DNA from: Microstegium vimineum
Lineage: Eukaryota > Streptophyta > Magnoliopsida > Poales > Poaceae
Direction of reading: 5' to 3'
Length of the DNA: 64,000 nt
Assembly: GCA_022036555.1 (NCBI GenBank)
Contig: CM039130.1
Coordinates: 19,432,570-19,496,569, forward strand
The notes beneath the pieces are model-generated. The model searched no databases, was not told where the DNA came from, and worked only from the letters and a program-made list of their open reading frames with translations. Positions 34,250 to 46,015 of this stretch are shown in pieces. Positions within the stretch are counted from its first letter, which is position 1; every line of letters begins with the position of its first letter. The translations under genes were made by a program, and so were the position numbers.

Positions 34250-34410
34250 GGGGGACGCACCTGGGGAATGGCTCGCGGCGCGGCGGAAAGCGTGGCTAAG
34301 GCGAAGACATGGCAACACAAACCCTAGGTTCAAAGGAAGGCGACGCGAGCAGGACGAGGAGGCGGAAAAAGCGAACAATGCGGGCTCACGGGGGATGACG
34401 CGGCACGCAG

Positions 34411-34418
34411 ATATTTAT
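34411..34418 (-). promoter_or_regulatory. TATA box upstream of the C antisense gene
   Basis: TATAAATA on the minus strand (CCCCTATAAATATCTGC), about 165 bp upstream of ATG 34249. Confidence 0.55.
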
Positions 34419-34429
34419 AGGGGTCCGGA

Positions 34430-35660
34430 AGACGGAGCGGCGCCCCTCGGTTCTCCACGCGCACGACCCCACGACCCAAGTCACATTAAAGGCGGTCGAT
34501 CGGTTACGTCCAGTCTACTATCCTCGGGAATATCGGGAGCCGCACGCACGATGGCAGGTAACTGACACCACTCGCCTTTTTCCTCGCTCCGAATCCCGCA
34601 TCCTGTATCTACCATCAGGACAGGATCCATCCTGGGCCCACACGCCGAGCTCGGTCAACAAACACGAAGGTCGGAGGGACGCACACGTGGTGGGACCAGT
34701 GGCGACGGCCCATGGGCCCAGGTAAGCTAAAGGGATCGAGGCTATGGACGCCCCGACGGCCCATTACGGTCCAAAGATACGGAGGCCGACCCAACGGGGT
34801 TCGAAATGGCCGACTCAAGACATCAGAGTGATGGGCGAATAGGGAATGGACACACTAGCGGTCATCAGCCTGGCAATCGGATGCTAAGGTCATCCCCAGA
34901 TTTCGTATTTGAGTCCTTTTTTCGGATGATTGGTTCATGGTATTCCTCCGAAGGAAGGCAACAGGTCCCCGGGACCTATCGAACGAACCCGGCTACCAAA
35001 TGAAACCGATCTGGGGTGAGCCACGACATGGGCCACTAGCCGGAACCCTATCGAACGGGAACCAGCACCCCACTCAGATTTGCCCGTTATGAACTCGATG
35101 AGCACTCTTGGTTCGTCCGCCTCGAGGATAGCATGGTTCGGCTCATACTCCCCCTTCTCGCGGAGAGATGCGCGAGAAATGCACCAAAAGACGGTACAGA
35201 CCTGAGACGTTTCTTTACATCGAGTAAGGACTCGGGGGCTGCCACTGCATCCCCACCACCGGTTCAAGCAACTGGATAACGGGGAAAAAAAGCGCGCCGA
35301 GCCTCACTCGTCAGAGGTCCACACAGGTAAACACGAAGCAAACACATCTCAATTTTTCTTAAATATATATATATATACTAATCCTTGCAGGGGTTACATG
35401 CTTACATGCTCTTCAAAAGCCATGGGGGCTAAGCCCGATCATCAGACACCAAAAACACAGAAATGTTTACAAGGTGGACCGAAAGGCCGAAAGCTAGAAA
35501 TACCACACGGACGCCCACGATAAGGGCACCGCCGCCCGACACGCGTATTATCCAGGTCAGGCAACCTAGCCGCGGGGCCCAGGGAGCGCCTGCCTGGTCG
35601 ACAGGACCGCGTCGGACGGCGGCATCATGACCCACCGGACATCCTCACCCGACGTGCTGC
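34430..35660. other. Element C intergenic interval
   Basis: GC-rich sequence between the two antisense units. A polypurine-like CTCGGGGGCTGCC lies at 35230-35242 and an AT run (ATATATATATATA) near 35365. No gene recognised. Confidence 0.4.
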
Positions 35661-35662
35661 AG

Positions 35663-36280
35663 CTATAGGAGGACAGCGGTTGCCTCGTCTTCAGGAAACC
35701 CCGAGCCATGACAACGCTTCTCCCTCCCCCTTAGTTGGTTGGGCACTTTATAGCTAAGTTGTTTTAGCCGCTCCATGATCAAGGACGCCGTCGACGAGTA
35801 GCTCCGGGACCGCCATGCATTGGCAACCCCGAGTCCGCCAATCTCGCCGACAGCGACAACGCCATCAACCAATGGCCAAGGATGAGCCAACTCTTGGGGC
35901 CACGCAGGCGGACTGCCATGGCTTTCCCAGTGGACACATCCTCTTCCGCCCTCCGGGAAGGGATAGCACGCCACCGCTTCGCAAAAGCGGAGAGCAGGAT
36001 CCATCCGACGAAGGGATGGACTCCACACCTTCCGCCCCTAGGGGCGATGCGTGCAGGGGGTGGTGACAACCTCTCGACCTGCCTGTGGCCGGAATAAGAG
36101 AAAGCTTTGCGCACCTCGCAGAGCTTCCTCTGACCTCCGCCACTGGCCAGGACAGGACACCCGCACCCCCAACGCAGAACTTCCCCTGATCTCCGTTTGC
36201 TCTCACGAGGTTGCTCGGCAGGGTGGCTCAAGGGTATCTCCGATTAGGTCTTGGAGGAAGAAGACGGGATGAGCCATGCC
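35663..36280 (-). other. Possible second antisense unit in C
   Basis: Downstream (minus strand) of a TATA box at 36316-36325 an ATG near 36275 starts MAHPVFFLQDLIGDTLEPPC, which closes after about 24 codons. Overlapping open frames continue to about 35780 (for example GVHPFVGWILLSAFAKRWRAI). I do not recognise the product. It may be a broken gene or only a leader region for the antisense transcript. Confidence 0.3.
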
Positions 36281-36315
36281 GCATGATGTTGTGTCTTACC
36301 CCGTGGGTGGCCGTC

Positions 36316-36325
36316 CCTATTTATA
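36316..36325 (-). promoter_or_regulatory. Second antisense TATA box in C
   Basis: TATAAATAGG on the minus strand (GTGGCTATAAATAGGGACGG), about 40 bp upstream of the ATG near 36275. Confidence 0.5.
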
Positions 36326-36966
36326 GCCACCGAGGCACCCGCGCGGCAACCGGCCGGTAAAAGATACGCCTCTCGCCTCCCCCAATTAAACCACACTGCA
36401 CGTTAGTACCCACTTTTAAGGGGGTGCGGCGGGGCCAAAAATGGCCAAGCAGACGGTAGGCTCAGGGCGTGCCGTTTGGAGTTTTGACCATTGAGAGAGC
36501 GGTGCTCTGGCACCACTCCTCAAACGGGAAGAACACAGCACGACCACTTTAGGGCTACAGGGGGGTGTAGTAGACACCGAAACCGACAACACAGTTTTGA
36601 CCGGTCAGCCGTCCGTACCAGCCGAAAGATAGCACAACGCAGAGCTGATTCAACACTTCAGGGCACATCAGTCCAGGTCCAACCGAGCACCGAGTGGCAG
36701 GGTTGGCGTGCAAGCGAAGCTCTGGCTCCGGCGTACGGAGCAGTCCGATTTCTTCCCCCTCGCCTCATGGGGGAGCAAAGAGCCAAGCACTGTATAAGTC
36801 TCCCGGATAAGCCCTTAGGAGGAAAATCATTCTCCTAAACCCTCGGGGCTACACCCGGCGGGTGCGCTCGCGCGCACCCACTGGAAGCCAAAAACTAAGT
36901 AAAGCACCATAAGCACTCTCGAAAGCCTCCGATGTAGTCCTTCACTACATTGCAGGCTCAGGGGCT

Positions 36967-38122
36967 ACTGTCGGATACCTGAAAAAAGGGTACCCAAAAT
37001 ACTGCACTCTGCAAAAACAAAAATCACCCTTGGGGGCTCTCCATCCCTTCCGAGCCAGGGTGACATCACCACCCTCGAGGGCTCCTTTCCCCCAACCAAC
37101 TAAAATAACAACACTCCCTCGGAGGATCTTGCGCCTCGCCCGAGCTAAGGTGACGTCATCCGTGACAACATCCACCCTCGGGGGCTTCTTCGCCTCGCCC
37201 GAGCCAAGGTGACATCATCCGTGATGCCATCTACCCTCGGGGGCTCCTCCGCCTCGTCCGAGCTAGGGTGACGTCATCCGCGATGCACCCTGCCCTCGGA
37301 GGCCTCACTGTCACAAGCGATTCGTGGCACCCTAGTCCACGCAGTCAAAAGGTCCACTGTGCCTCTCGTCCTTAGGGATGGAGCTTCAAAGCATGAACCG
37401 CCATGCTTGCCCCTGTATCTTCCATACGGTACAAGGACATGTGCCACCTAACCGATGACTTATGCGCACCATACCTGCGCCATACCTCCGACGGACATTT
37501 GAACAGGGATTAAGGCATCATCAGCCCTGTACGACGGAACGTGGGGTGCCTGGCCCTGTGCTGCCAACCCCCGCCCATGCCCAAGTCAAGGAACAACGGT
37601 GTTCCCGGTCACAAGGCGCGTGGCTACAACTCCATCAAGAACGAACAGGACCCGGACACATGTCTGCTAGCGCAATCTTACCCGGGAAGGAAGGCGGACA
37701 GAAGCCGAAGCACTCTCAAGATGACAGCCCAAGCCAGGCCCACGTTATCCCTCTCTTCCTCTACTGTACTCCTCCATCTCTCCCTACGTATAAAGGGGGA
37801 GAATGGACCTCCAATCTCTCTCTCTGAACTCTTTCAACTCACGCACACACACATACGCTTGCATTCACGGGAGCTCTCACCAGAACGAAGAACCTCATAC
37901 GGACGAGACCTGGGAATCCGCTTCCCTCTCTCACCATTGCTTCTAGCTCCCCACTACGAGCTCTCCATGCTCGATAACACGACTCCGCCATAAATTGGAT
38001 GTAGGGCGTTCGTGCTTGAACTAGTATAAACCGTGTGTTCTTCGAGCGTAACCATCCGATCTCCGACACGCTTAGAAATTTACTCGTTGGCTGTCTAGAC
38101 CCTGCCATTTTAGACACCGACA
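36967..38122 (+). repeat. 3' LTR of element C (1156 bp)
   Basis: It starts TGTCGGATACCTGAAAAAAG after the polypurine-like GCTCAGGGGCTAC and ends CACCGACA. It keeps a single copy of the segment duplicated in the 5' LTR. It is followed by the ATAGA duplication. Confidence 0.92.
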
Positions 38123-38127
38123 ATAGA

Positions 38128-38771
38128 GCATCATTCCAGCAAGGAAGAAGGGTGGGTTTGGCAGCAAGATCAGAAGAAAAATAAGCATGAGGTTTTGAGA
38201 TGTAAAACCACTTATCCGCCCAATCTTTAACAGAGTCATAAAGAGTGAACGAAAAGTAGTTGTTTTTCACCCCCTGACGGAATTGAAGAGCACAACAGCC
38301 AAAAGAACGACTGAGTGCTTTTTCATTGAACCAAAGGCGAAAGAAATGCCGAAGAAGGAGAAGGTAAGGCGGGATGCCAATAAAAGCCTCACATAAATGA
38401 GCAAACGAAGCAAGGAAAAGAACTCCATTAGGGGATAGATGATGAAGTTGGATACCATAGAAACAAAGGAACTCCATCAAGAAGTCCAAAGGAGGGAAGC
38501 AAAGTCCAGCGTGAACGAAAGAAACAAAGAGCATAGCCTGATCAGGGGAGGGACTCGGGATTACATGCTCACCAGGAAGAGAGTATTTAGAAAAAGTCCG
38601 CGCCCAAAACAGACCATGGGCAACTAGCAGATCCAAATCCGCCTCTTGAGTCGTAGGCTTGGGAGACCGCTTCATCTGACGAGACATTTCAACGAATTCA
38701 GGATTCTCAATGGAGTCCAACACAGTATCTTCGTCAACGAATTTAGCTTTGCTCTTGTTCTTCCTCACCAT
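38128..38771 (-). pseudogene. Antisense extra gene of element B, 5' portion
   Basis: The start is ATG at 38771 (MVRKNKSKAKFVDEDTV), preceded on the minus strand by AAACCCTAGCCGCCGC, typical of plant 5' leaders, and by TATAAAT at 38873-38879. It encodes the same N-terminal domain as the C gene: FVSFVHAGLCFPPLDFLMEF, FYGIQLHHLSPNGVLFLASF, AHLCEAFIGIPPYLLLL, all related to the plant 'putative gypsy type transposon' domain. The frame is open until element C cuts it at 38127. It resumes at 25788 in the same sense (RHLSSSESSAIKPLLT). Confidence 0.75.
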
Positions 38772-38872
38772 CCGATCAAAGACAAGCAAAGAAATAGCGG
38801 CGGCTAGGGTTTACGGGCAAAGAAAAAAGTTTTTTACCACAAGATGAAAAAAGAAGGAAAAGAGGAAAATAG

Positions 38873-38879
38873 ATTTATA
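38873..38879 (-). promoter_or_regulatory. TATA box of the B antisense gene
   Basis: TATAAAT on the minus strand (CTCCTTATAAATCTATTTTCC), about 100 bp upstream of ATG 38771. No LTR is near, so this would be a private internal promoter. Confidence 0.6.
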
Positions 38880-41070
38880 AGGAGGTAAAAAGCCGCGAGT
38901 TTTCGACTACAACGGAAAGAAAATACAACGGTTACAAAAGACCACCAGAAATTACAGAATGGACGCCACGGTAAAACACTCAGCCATAGTACATCTTTCA
39001 TAAAGTAAACAGACAGCTCGGAAAAGAAAGAGAAGTACTCGAACACTACAATCATTACAAACATCATACGGAGCGCATAATACAAAGAACTCAGGAGAGT
39101 AAGGCAAAAGTTTATTCATCACTCAGGTTGTACAGAGCTTGATTACAGCAATAATATGGAGAATATGGAACAACACAGCCATCATACAAATAGGAACTTT
39201 TACATAATGACATGAAGGAACCTAGTCGAACTCAAGGTCAAATCAACCCAAACCAACATCCAATATTGTCAGACAGAGCCAAACAACTCGGATGTGTGTG
39301 ATACCCTACGGAGCAATACACACCCAAGTCGCCGAAGGTAGTAGAAGCAGAACCCGGAAGCCATTCAAGATGGGCAGCGAGAGACGTAGCAAAACAGGAG
39401 TACCCGAATTCAAGGCATGCGGATCAGCATTAGCACGTACCAAAATGACATAGCACAGGGCTGACCAAGGAACTCTTCTTCAATCAAGACTGCGAGATTA
39501 GTCAGAGGCATGGAATTAGGACACTGGAAGATTAGGCTGCACAACATGCGACAACCTCATCACAAGACCTACACCATTTGCCTCAAAACCGCCCACAGCT
39601 TGATACCACCATGAAACTAGCTGTCTACTAGTTTCTATCACAAGAACTACACCATTCACCAGATTACAACCAAAGAAAGAAAGAAAGAAGCCCGGGGGCT
39701 CGTCAAGCTCGCCGACTACAATATCCATGATACAACAAAAGGGAAAACAGAAGATATGTAACAAAGGAACCTTACTATAGCTAATTATAGAAGAAATAAT
39801 GGGTGCACATACGCCAAGTCCATGAAGAAAAGATGACAAACAACAATAGTACATAAAGGAAGCAGTAAAGGCAAAAGATTCTACAAGGACTACATTGATG
39901 AGGTACAAACAAAGGCAGTGCATCAGGGTGCTATACAGAATATCCAGAAGAATATTCAAAGGACAATCATACAACCAGTAACACTCAAGGGATGTGGAAA
40001 ACAAGTCAGTCAATAATCTTACAAATACAACAACCAGAAGCTACCATTACAAGGCCAATATAAGCCTCATCTACAACAAAAGACCATAAATGACAAAATA
40101 TAAAGGCTAAAACCAAGGACAGATCAGGTCTACCTCCAAAGAAGAACCAGCACTTGGTGAAAACCTTGTAGAGAAAAACAACCCAGAACTTCCTTAACGC
40201 CAAAAGAAAGTCCTGGTTCATAGGCAGAAAGCCACTCCCAACAAATGAGATTGGACAGCTCCAACTCTACCCTTTCCAGCAGGAGTTCGATGCAAGCATG
40301 CATGGCAAGGAAGATGGAGCGCACCACATCAATCAATTCATGAGCGACAACAGTGACAACCCGGAGTTCAGTAAACAGATAGGGAAGGCATGGAAGCCAC
40401 ATCACAAGACTTCTTCTACCTACCACACCAAACTTCCAGGAAAATCTAACCGAGGAATTAGTCTACCTCTAACTCCATTCACAAGAATTCTTCTACCCAC
40501 TCAACTACCAGAAGGCGAACATAAGCCCGGGGGCTGCTCAGTTTTACTCAGTAGCATAATCATCAGAAGAAAGAACAGAACTCTAAAGCTCAAGCTACTA
40601 GCGCAAGCACAACATAATATATAGCAAGGAAGGACCACCAAAAGCCAAAGGTCACGAGAAAGGAAAATAAGTAAAGGACAGAAACTGACCAAAGCAAAAC
40701 AGTGAAAGCAAGATTCTATACACCCGTGAAAGTACAGTACCCACCCGTGAATAAAAGCAGACAGAAGCAAAATATTTCAGACCCTTCCACTGAGCTCTTT
40801 TTCACTAAAAAGAACTCGGAGAAGGCTCGGGGGCTGGAAATACATACCACACAAAGTTTTTTCTTGGACCCTCCAAATACTTGTACCAAGTAGTCAGAGG
40901 CTTGGGGGATACACTCAATGAGTGCAGCTTTTGTCTAAAAACAAAAGGTGCAAAAAAGCCACAAGACAAAGACGCAGGAGATCATCCCATGATTTGTCTT
41001 CAAAAAGAACTCGGCTTACATTCAAATCAACCCGACATGTTGAACAAAAATCATGAGATGCTCGGGTGCT
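38880..41070 (+). other. Element B 3' untranslated region
   Basis: About 2.2 kb upstream of the 3' LTR with no credible gene. It contains repeated polypurine-like motifs of the form C(T/C)CGGGGGCT at about 39691, 40527 and 40827, GCTTGGGGGAT at 40899, and the terminal GCTCGGGTGCT touching the LTR at 41071. Confidence 0.6.
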
Positions 41071-41545
41071 TGTCGATGTGATATCCTATAGGGTAACCAT
41101 AGACCGGCTTACCGGAGCCTTGGGCCTCCTTCACTCGGCCCACGAAGGAAGACAAACACAGCGAAACCAGATTCTACTCGGTAACGACGATAAAGACCAA
41201 AGCGTAGCTTAGGACTCTAAGTTTGTAACCAAGTAGGATTAGAACAGCCCTCGGCTAGTCCCTTGACTATAAAGTGCTGGTGAGGGTATCACCCAAAAAA
41301 CATCTGAACATACTACGCTACACCCGATACGTAGAGCGATACACAACACCTTGTATTACAAAGATCAGAGCAATAAGAAACGACCTAACTGAACTTAGGG
41401 TTATTACTTGACTGTGTCAAGGGCCTGAACCAGTATAAACCGTGTGTCCCTGCGTGTCCAACCACCAAGGTTTCACTATTCGCCGAGGCACGAACAACTA
41501 TCTCGGGTAACCCCGTGGTAGGCTATCGGTGGTAAAACATCGACA
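41071..41545 (+). repeat. 3' LTR of element B (475 bp)
   Basis: It starts TGTCGATGTGATATCC and ends AAACATCGACA, followed by the AGGCT duplication at 41546-41550. Confidence 0.93.
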
Positions 41546-41550
41546 AGGCT

Positions 41551-42741
41551 GTCACTCTCTTCCTAGCTAGCACAAACAATCTGTGCACCAAGCGGTAACC
41601 AAGGGTAAGATGATGTATAAGCACCATGCTTACACACAACTCACTACTTTGACTATGATCTATAACCAAAGCACCCTATAACAGGCAATGATCGCATACG
41701 GGAAAGGCCACAAGGAGCATAGACAATTTATGTAAAGGCTAGTGATAAGCAAAAGCATATAACAAGACTATAACAAGTATAGTAATGCTCAAAGTAAATA
41801 CTAAATAAAGTAGAGGAAAAGTAATATATTGAAAAAGATAAAGTCTTACAAAGAAGGAAAGATACAAGAGCTATACCAGACTTTCCAGAAGACAACTCCA
41901 AAAATCCCAGCGCAGCTCGACTCAACTCTAACTCCCACTCTAGACTAAGTACTAGAACAATCTAAGGAATAGAGCTTGTAGAATTATTCACCATGTATGA
42001 AGAGGGGTGTATGAGCCTCTATTTACAGTGGGAGGTGGAGTAGGGGCTACTCCATCGCCACGTCATTGATCCAGGAAGCTTCAAATCTCCACCATTGGAT
42101 CCACCGCTTCTAAACCGACTTAGAGTGAGCGGTCTTGATCTTCAATGTGTTAATTGAGTGTGGCAGTTACTAGGTGCTGCACCAACCTAGGGGGAGATCG
42201 GCCGACCCCCCTATGGCCTGTGGGCCCTGCCTTGGCCTTCTAGAGTTAGCCCCACTGGTCAGGGACCAAGTTATGGGGTGGTACCCCTAGATAGGGATCG
42301 ACCGACTCCCTATAGGGGTCTAGGGCCCACCTCGACCTTCCAGAAGGTGTCCCTACTTGTCATGTCTCTTGGTTGGGTCTTCTGAGTTGATTGTCACGTT
42401 GATCTCTTTCATGTGGGCCCATGGATCCATGTGAGGTGCATTTGAACTGTTGGGAGGAAGCACATGTTGATCCAAGGGCTGAGGATCACTTGGGAGTGCT
42501 TCCCCTAGATCATGGCCAGTGTGAGGAGCCTGCTAGGCCCAACATGAGTTCGGTCAACCCACTATGTGGGTCCCACTGGCTCTCCTTGCTCCATTTCTTC
42601 TAAATCTGCATCAAATACTTCATGGACATGTGGAACTTGTTATTTATAAAAGTATGCTCATGATATGATTGTTTATCCTTGATCCTGAGGTTGTTGACAC
42701 TATTTTGGTTATCTAAAAGTGTGTCATTCTTGGTGTCAACA
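41551..42741 (-). repeat. E LTR copy L2, right part
   Basis: It continues L2 after B and ends TTGGTGTCAACA at 42741, where the polypurine tract of I2 (AAGCTTGGGGGATCT, minus strand) begins. The TATA region near 42020 has mutated to TGTAAATAG on the minus strand. Confidence 0.9.
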
Positions 42742-44182
42742 AGATCCCCCAAGCTTAACTTTTGCTCGTCCCAAGCAAACAATTACAGTTAGCCTTGGTG
42801 GATCATGAGTTGCTACTATGTTTCATATTTCAAGAGTACTAGATCTACAACTATCATACTTCTCTTTTGAATAGAAAAAATAGCAATAAAGACTCACCCA
42901 TATTACCTTAGTCGTTCATGGGGCTTATGGCTTTATCCTTTGTCTTGGGTGGTTGAGAGATAGAACAACTTAACTTGAGCACTAGTTTTCTTATTCTTTC
43001 ACAAGTTTCATATCGGAGGTTTTGTAAAGTTTTGAAAAAGAAAGACTTAGTGTTCCTCAAATGGTACTCTCGAGTCTCTCATAAGGTGTATGATTCCTCA
43101 CCAAGGCACACATTTGAAGTTTGCCTTCTTTTCATCCTATCTCTAAAGGATTATGTGGAGCTATAGGGTAGGATAAAGAATGTAGCAAACTTATTTTGCA
43201 TATGTTGTAAAGTCAAATTTCGGATCCAAGGAGAGAAGTGTCATACTCTTAGATCAAGATGTGCAAGTGTGTGGAACATGGCAAATGATCAATACTCCTC
43301 TATTTGATATGAGCTCTCTTTCTAACTTATAATTTTGAGACATAGCTATCTTTATTTATTTTTTGTCTATGAGCTTTGATTTGCTCGTCATCATTTTTTT
43401 TCTAAAACTTGGGACCTTCATGTGCCCCTATATTTTTGTCTTTTTCATATTTTTCATAATTTTGCATAGTCTATGTCTCATTTACTAGCAACATACTAGA
43501 GAGAGAATTTCTATTAGAACATGGAGCATGAACTATGTGGAAAATGAAAGGCATGTTTCTGCGCACTTCCAGTGTAGAAGCAGCATATATATGTGTCATG
43601 TACGTGATCTTGATCTTAGGAGCATGATAAATCTCTCAACAAGGGTCACAAAACTTGACCAAACTCAACACAAAGCAAGCAGCTTATGTAGAAAGCTTAA
43701 ATCATGAAAGAGCATATATGGCTTTGGTAGGAATTTTCACCATTCAGGAAGAAAAAGTGTTTTTATCATTTTAAGAAATAAAACTCTGATAGTCATTCTT
43801 GTTTAGAACAATATTATAGCAGCTCTTGTCTTGTTATATCATGTCTCACAACAACTTAGACTTAGTTACAGCATTTGCAACCCACAAAAGTTTTAGGTTC
43901 ATGATGGTTTCTTTTAAGCCAAGTAATCCATACGTAGAGAAATATCAAGTTGTAAACTAAGTACTAGAGAAACATTTAGCAAAGCAACTATTCATCATTT
44001 CCATAAGAGATATTAATATTCATGGAACATGTGAGAGTAGAGAGAAGTCTTTTTGTTCTTTTCATCATATTCAGATTTTTTTAGATGGAAGCAAAGATAA
44101 GGAAGAAATTGCATGAATTACATGCTGGAATTAAAAACTTACCTTCGTGGGGGAGGGAACCTCCCCCAAGCTTATCCTTTGC
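42742..44182 (-). other. E I2 3' untranslated region
   Basis: It matches 6381-7486 plus 10545-10878 of I1 and preserves the empty site of solo LTR G near 43850. No gene seen. Confidence 0.75.
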
Positions 44183-45659
44183 TCAATAGGGTGGTGGCTG
44201 ATATGGATGATGTTGCCACACCATTCTCCACCGCTGGATTTCTTCTTCTTGATAGGCTTGGATTTGTTTTGTAGTTTGTTGTACTATGTTTGCTATCACA
44301 CCATGCTCAACGCGAAGCTCTCCTAAAGCATTGGTGAGATGATCCATTTGTTGCCGTCGGTCCCGATGCTCCCTTTCTCGTAGGGACGAGAAGGATGCTC
44401 TTGGTCCTTGTGGACGTGGTGGCCGAGGTGGCATACCACTGGAAGTATCTATGGCATCGGAAGATGCATCATCTTCCTCCTCGCCAACAACTCCATGGGA
44501 AGGACCACCTTGCTCAAGGTGAACAAAGTATAGCCCCTCTTGAGCTCTCCTATTTGTACCTGCAACATCTCTTTGCCCATTTCCTTGATCCAAATCAAGG
44601 GTTAGCTTATGGGTCCTATACAATTGACATTGCCTATTTGGAATAGGAACTTCAGTTGTATGGCCACTATAGATCATTTTGAGTCCACCGTTGGGACCTC
44701 TTTTTAGCATTTGAGCATGTGTAAGATATTATTCCAAAAGTACTGCTCTGGGTAAAGAGATGTATTCAAATGGGTAGGTTCCATTTAACAAGTTCATGGA
44801 TTCAGCAAGACGAGTTGTATGGGTTCATTACTTTCAATCAATCTTTGCCAAAATGCTACTAAACATTTTACAGGAGAGATTTGAATTTTATTGACCATGG
44901 CATATAGCAATTTTAGCTCTATGGTGCTTAGCATGCTAGCATTATTTCCAGGAAACAAAGTCATGTTCATCCAAAGATGAATAAACCGAAGGGTTGGATT
45001 ATGAATTTCCTCCGGTTTGGGGTTTGAGCAACCATTCAAGGCAGAGATAGACAACCAAAATTTTCTTTTGTTGAATCTACTCATGGCAGGATCTAAATCA
45101 AGCAAGCATGAATCATCAAAACCAAGAGCAACATTTACATGACCCCAAGTGAGACTAAAGCTTTGATTAAACATGTGGAAAGATATTTCATCATTAGAGA
45201 CTTGTAAAGAGCACAAAAACTCTATGGTGAGCAATTTAATTCCAAGTTCATCTACTTGCCAAAAACTAGACCAACTAATGGTAGAAAATATAGTATCGAA
45301 TTCGGTGTTCATACCTGCATTGGAGAGAAGAGTTGGATTCAATATCCTTGTATGCTCGAAGGATTGATCTCGAAGAGAGAGATACTTCTGGTACTCTAGT
45401 TGATCAAACCAGAGGCCACTTTGTTGATCATACGTCCTCATCGGGGGCACCATGAATGTACCAAGATGAGGCATCTCCATCGGTGATTCTTCCTCCTCCT
45501 AAGTTTGTCCTTCGGGTTGGATGTTCTCCCAAGTATATCGGGCAGAACCACCCCTTCTCCTTTGTGAAGTGTCCTCAGATTGGTGGGAGCGTCGAGATGA
45601 GCTCCCACTTAGAACCTTCTTCACTTTCTTCATTGTGGACCTCAAAGGGTTCTTCATCT
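44183..45659 (-). pseudogene. Athila ORF1-like gene, copy in I2
   Basis: Homologue of the I1 gene at 12352-10879, with the ATG near 45659. TAG at 45499-45501 (minus strand) interrupts the N-terminal part just before SPMEMPHLGTF. The central ORF1 block (45480-44794) is otherwise open: FLCSLQVSNDEISFHMFNQ, ALGFDDSCLLDLDPAMSRFN, NPTLRFIHLWMNMTLFPGNN. A frameshift near 44790-44710 leads to the C-terminal block (44710-44183) with MLKRGPNGGLKMIYSG and the proline-rich PPRPPRPQGPR. Because the two copies carry different lesions, they broke independently. Confidence 0.7.
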
Positions 45660-45931
45660 TCTAGAGAGGAAGAGAGATACAAGAACGAGACTAGGACAAG
45701 GCTTAGCGCTAATGTGAGCTTCCTATTTTTTCTTATGGGGAGAGGCTTAAGCTCAGAGAAGCTTGATGAGGACAAGGTATTTTTGTGTACTTGAGAGAGT
45801 AGCACTACTTCTTCAATGAGCTAAGAGCTTCACTTGAAGGAAGTGAGGAGAGAAGAAGGCAAAGGCAAGGAAGAATGAGCTTGAACTGAATTCTGGTTGG
45901 AGTGTGAGGATTTGAGCTCTACTTGCATGGC

Positions 45932-45939
45932 CTTTTATA
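45932..45939 (-). promoter_or_regulatory. Candidate internal promoter of the ORF1-like gene, I2
   Basis: TATAAAAG on the minus strand with GGGGGATCGGCCAACCCCCTA just upstream (45961-45981), the same arrangement as at 12627 in I1. Confidence 0.45.
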
Positions 45940-46015
45940 GAGGGAGAAGATGGCACCAAGGGGGGATCGGCCAACCCCCTATGGGCAGGCCATTGGGTGC
46001 CATGAGCACTAGCTT

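Larger units (their letters stand above)
25794..38122 (+). mobile_element. Element C: non-autonomous gypsy nested in B
   Basis: LTRs at 25794-27186 and 36967-38122 (ends TGTCGGATACC...GACA) are flanked by perfect ATAGA duplications (25789-25793 and 38123-38127). The plus strand has a primer site and gag-protease (27241-30182) but no reverse transcriptase or integrase. The remaining 6.8 kb of internal sequence carries an antisense gene with introns and two antisense TATA boxes. It is GC-rich compared with B. It interrupts the antisense gene of B about 650 bp from its start. The plan (gag-protease only, antisense gene, same primer site type) suggests mobilisation by Tat-lineage relatives. Confidence 0.92.
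15493..41545 (+). mobile_element. Element B: Tat-lineage gypsy with antisense gene, host of C
   Basis: LTRs at 15493-15951 and 41071-41545 share ends (TGTCGATG...CATCGACA) and are flanked by perfect AGGCT duplications (15488-15492 and 41546-41550). Without element C it is about 13.7 kb. The order is LTR, primer site, gag, protease, reverse transcriptase, RNase H, archaeal-type RNase H, integrase, structured tandem repeats, antisense gene (split by C), long untranslated region, LTR. The dual RNase H and the 3' antisense gene place it in the Tat (Retand/Ogre-related) lineage. The 5' LTR lacks about 16 bp present in the 3' LTR (near 15529). All coding parts carry lesions. D is a second copy of the same family. 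Confidence 0.92.

Noticed and set aside
39516..40770. Hydrophobic minus-strand open frames in the B 3' untranslated region
   Set aside because: They start at non-ATG codons, have no recognisable domain and come from an A-rich plus strand, which yields F/L/S-rich mirror frames.
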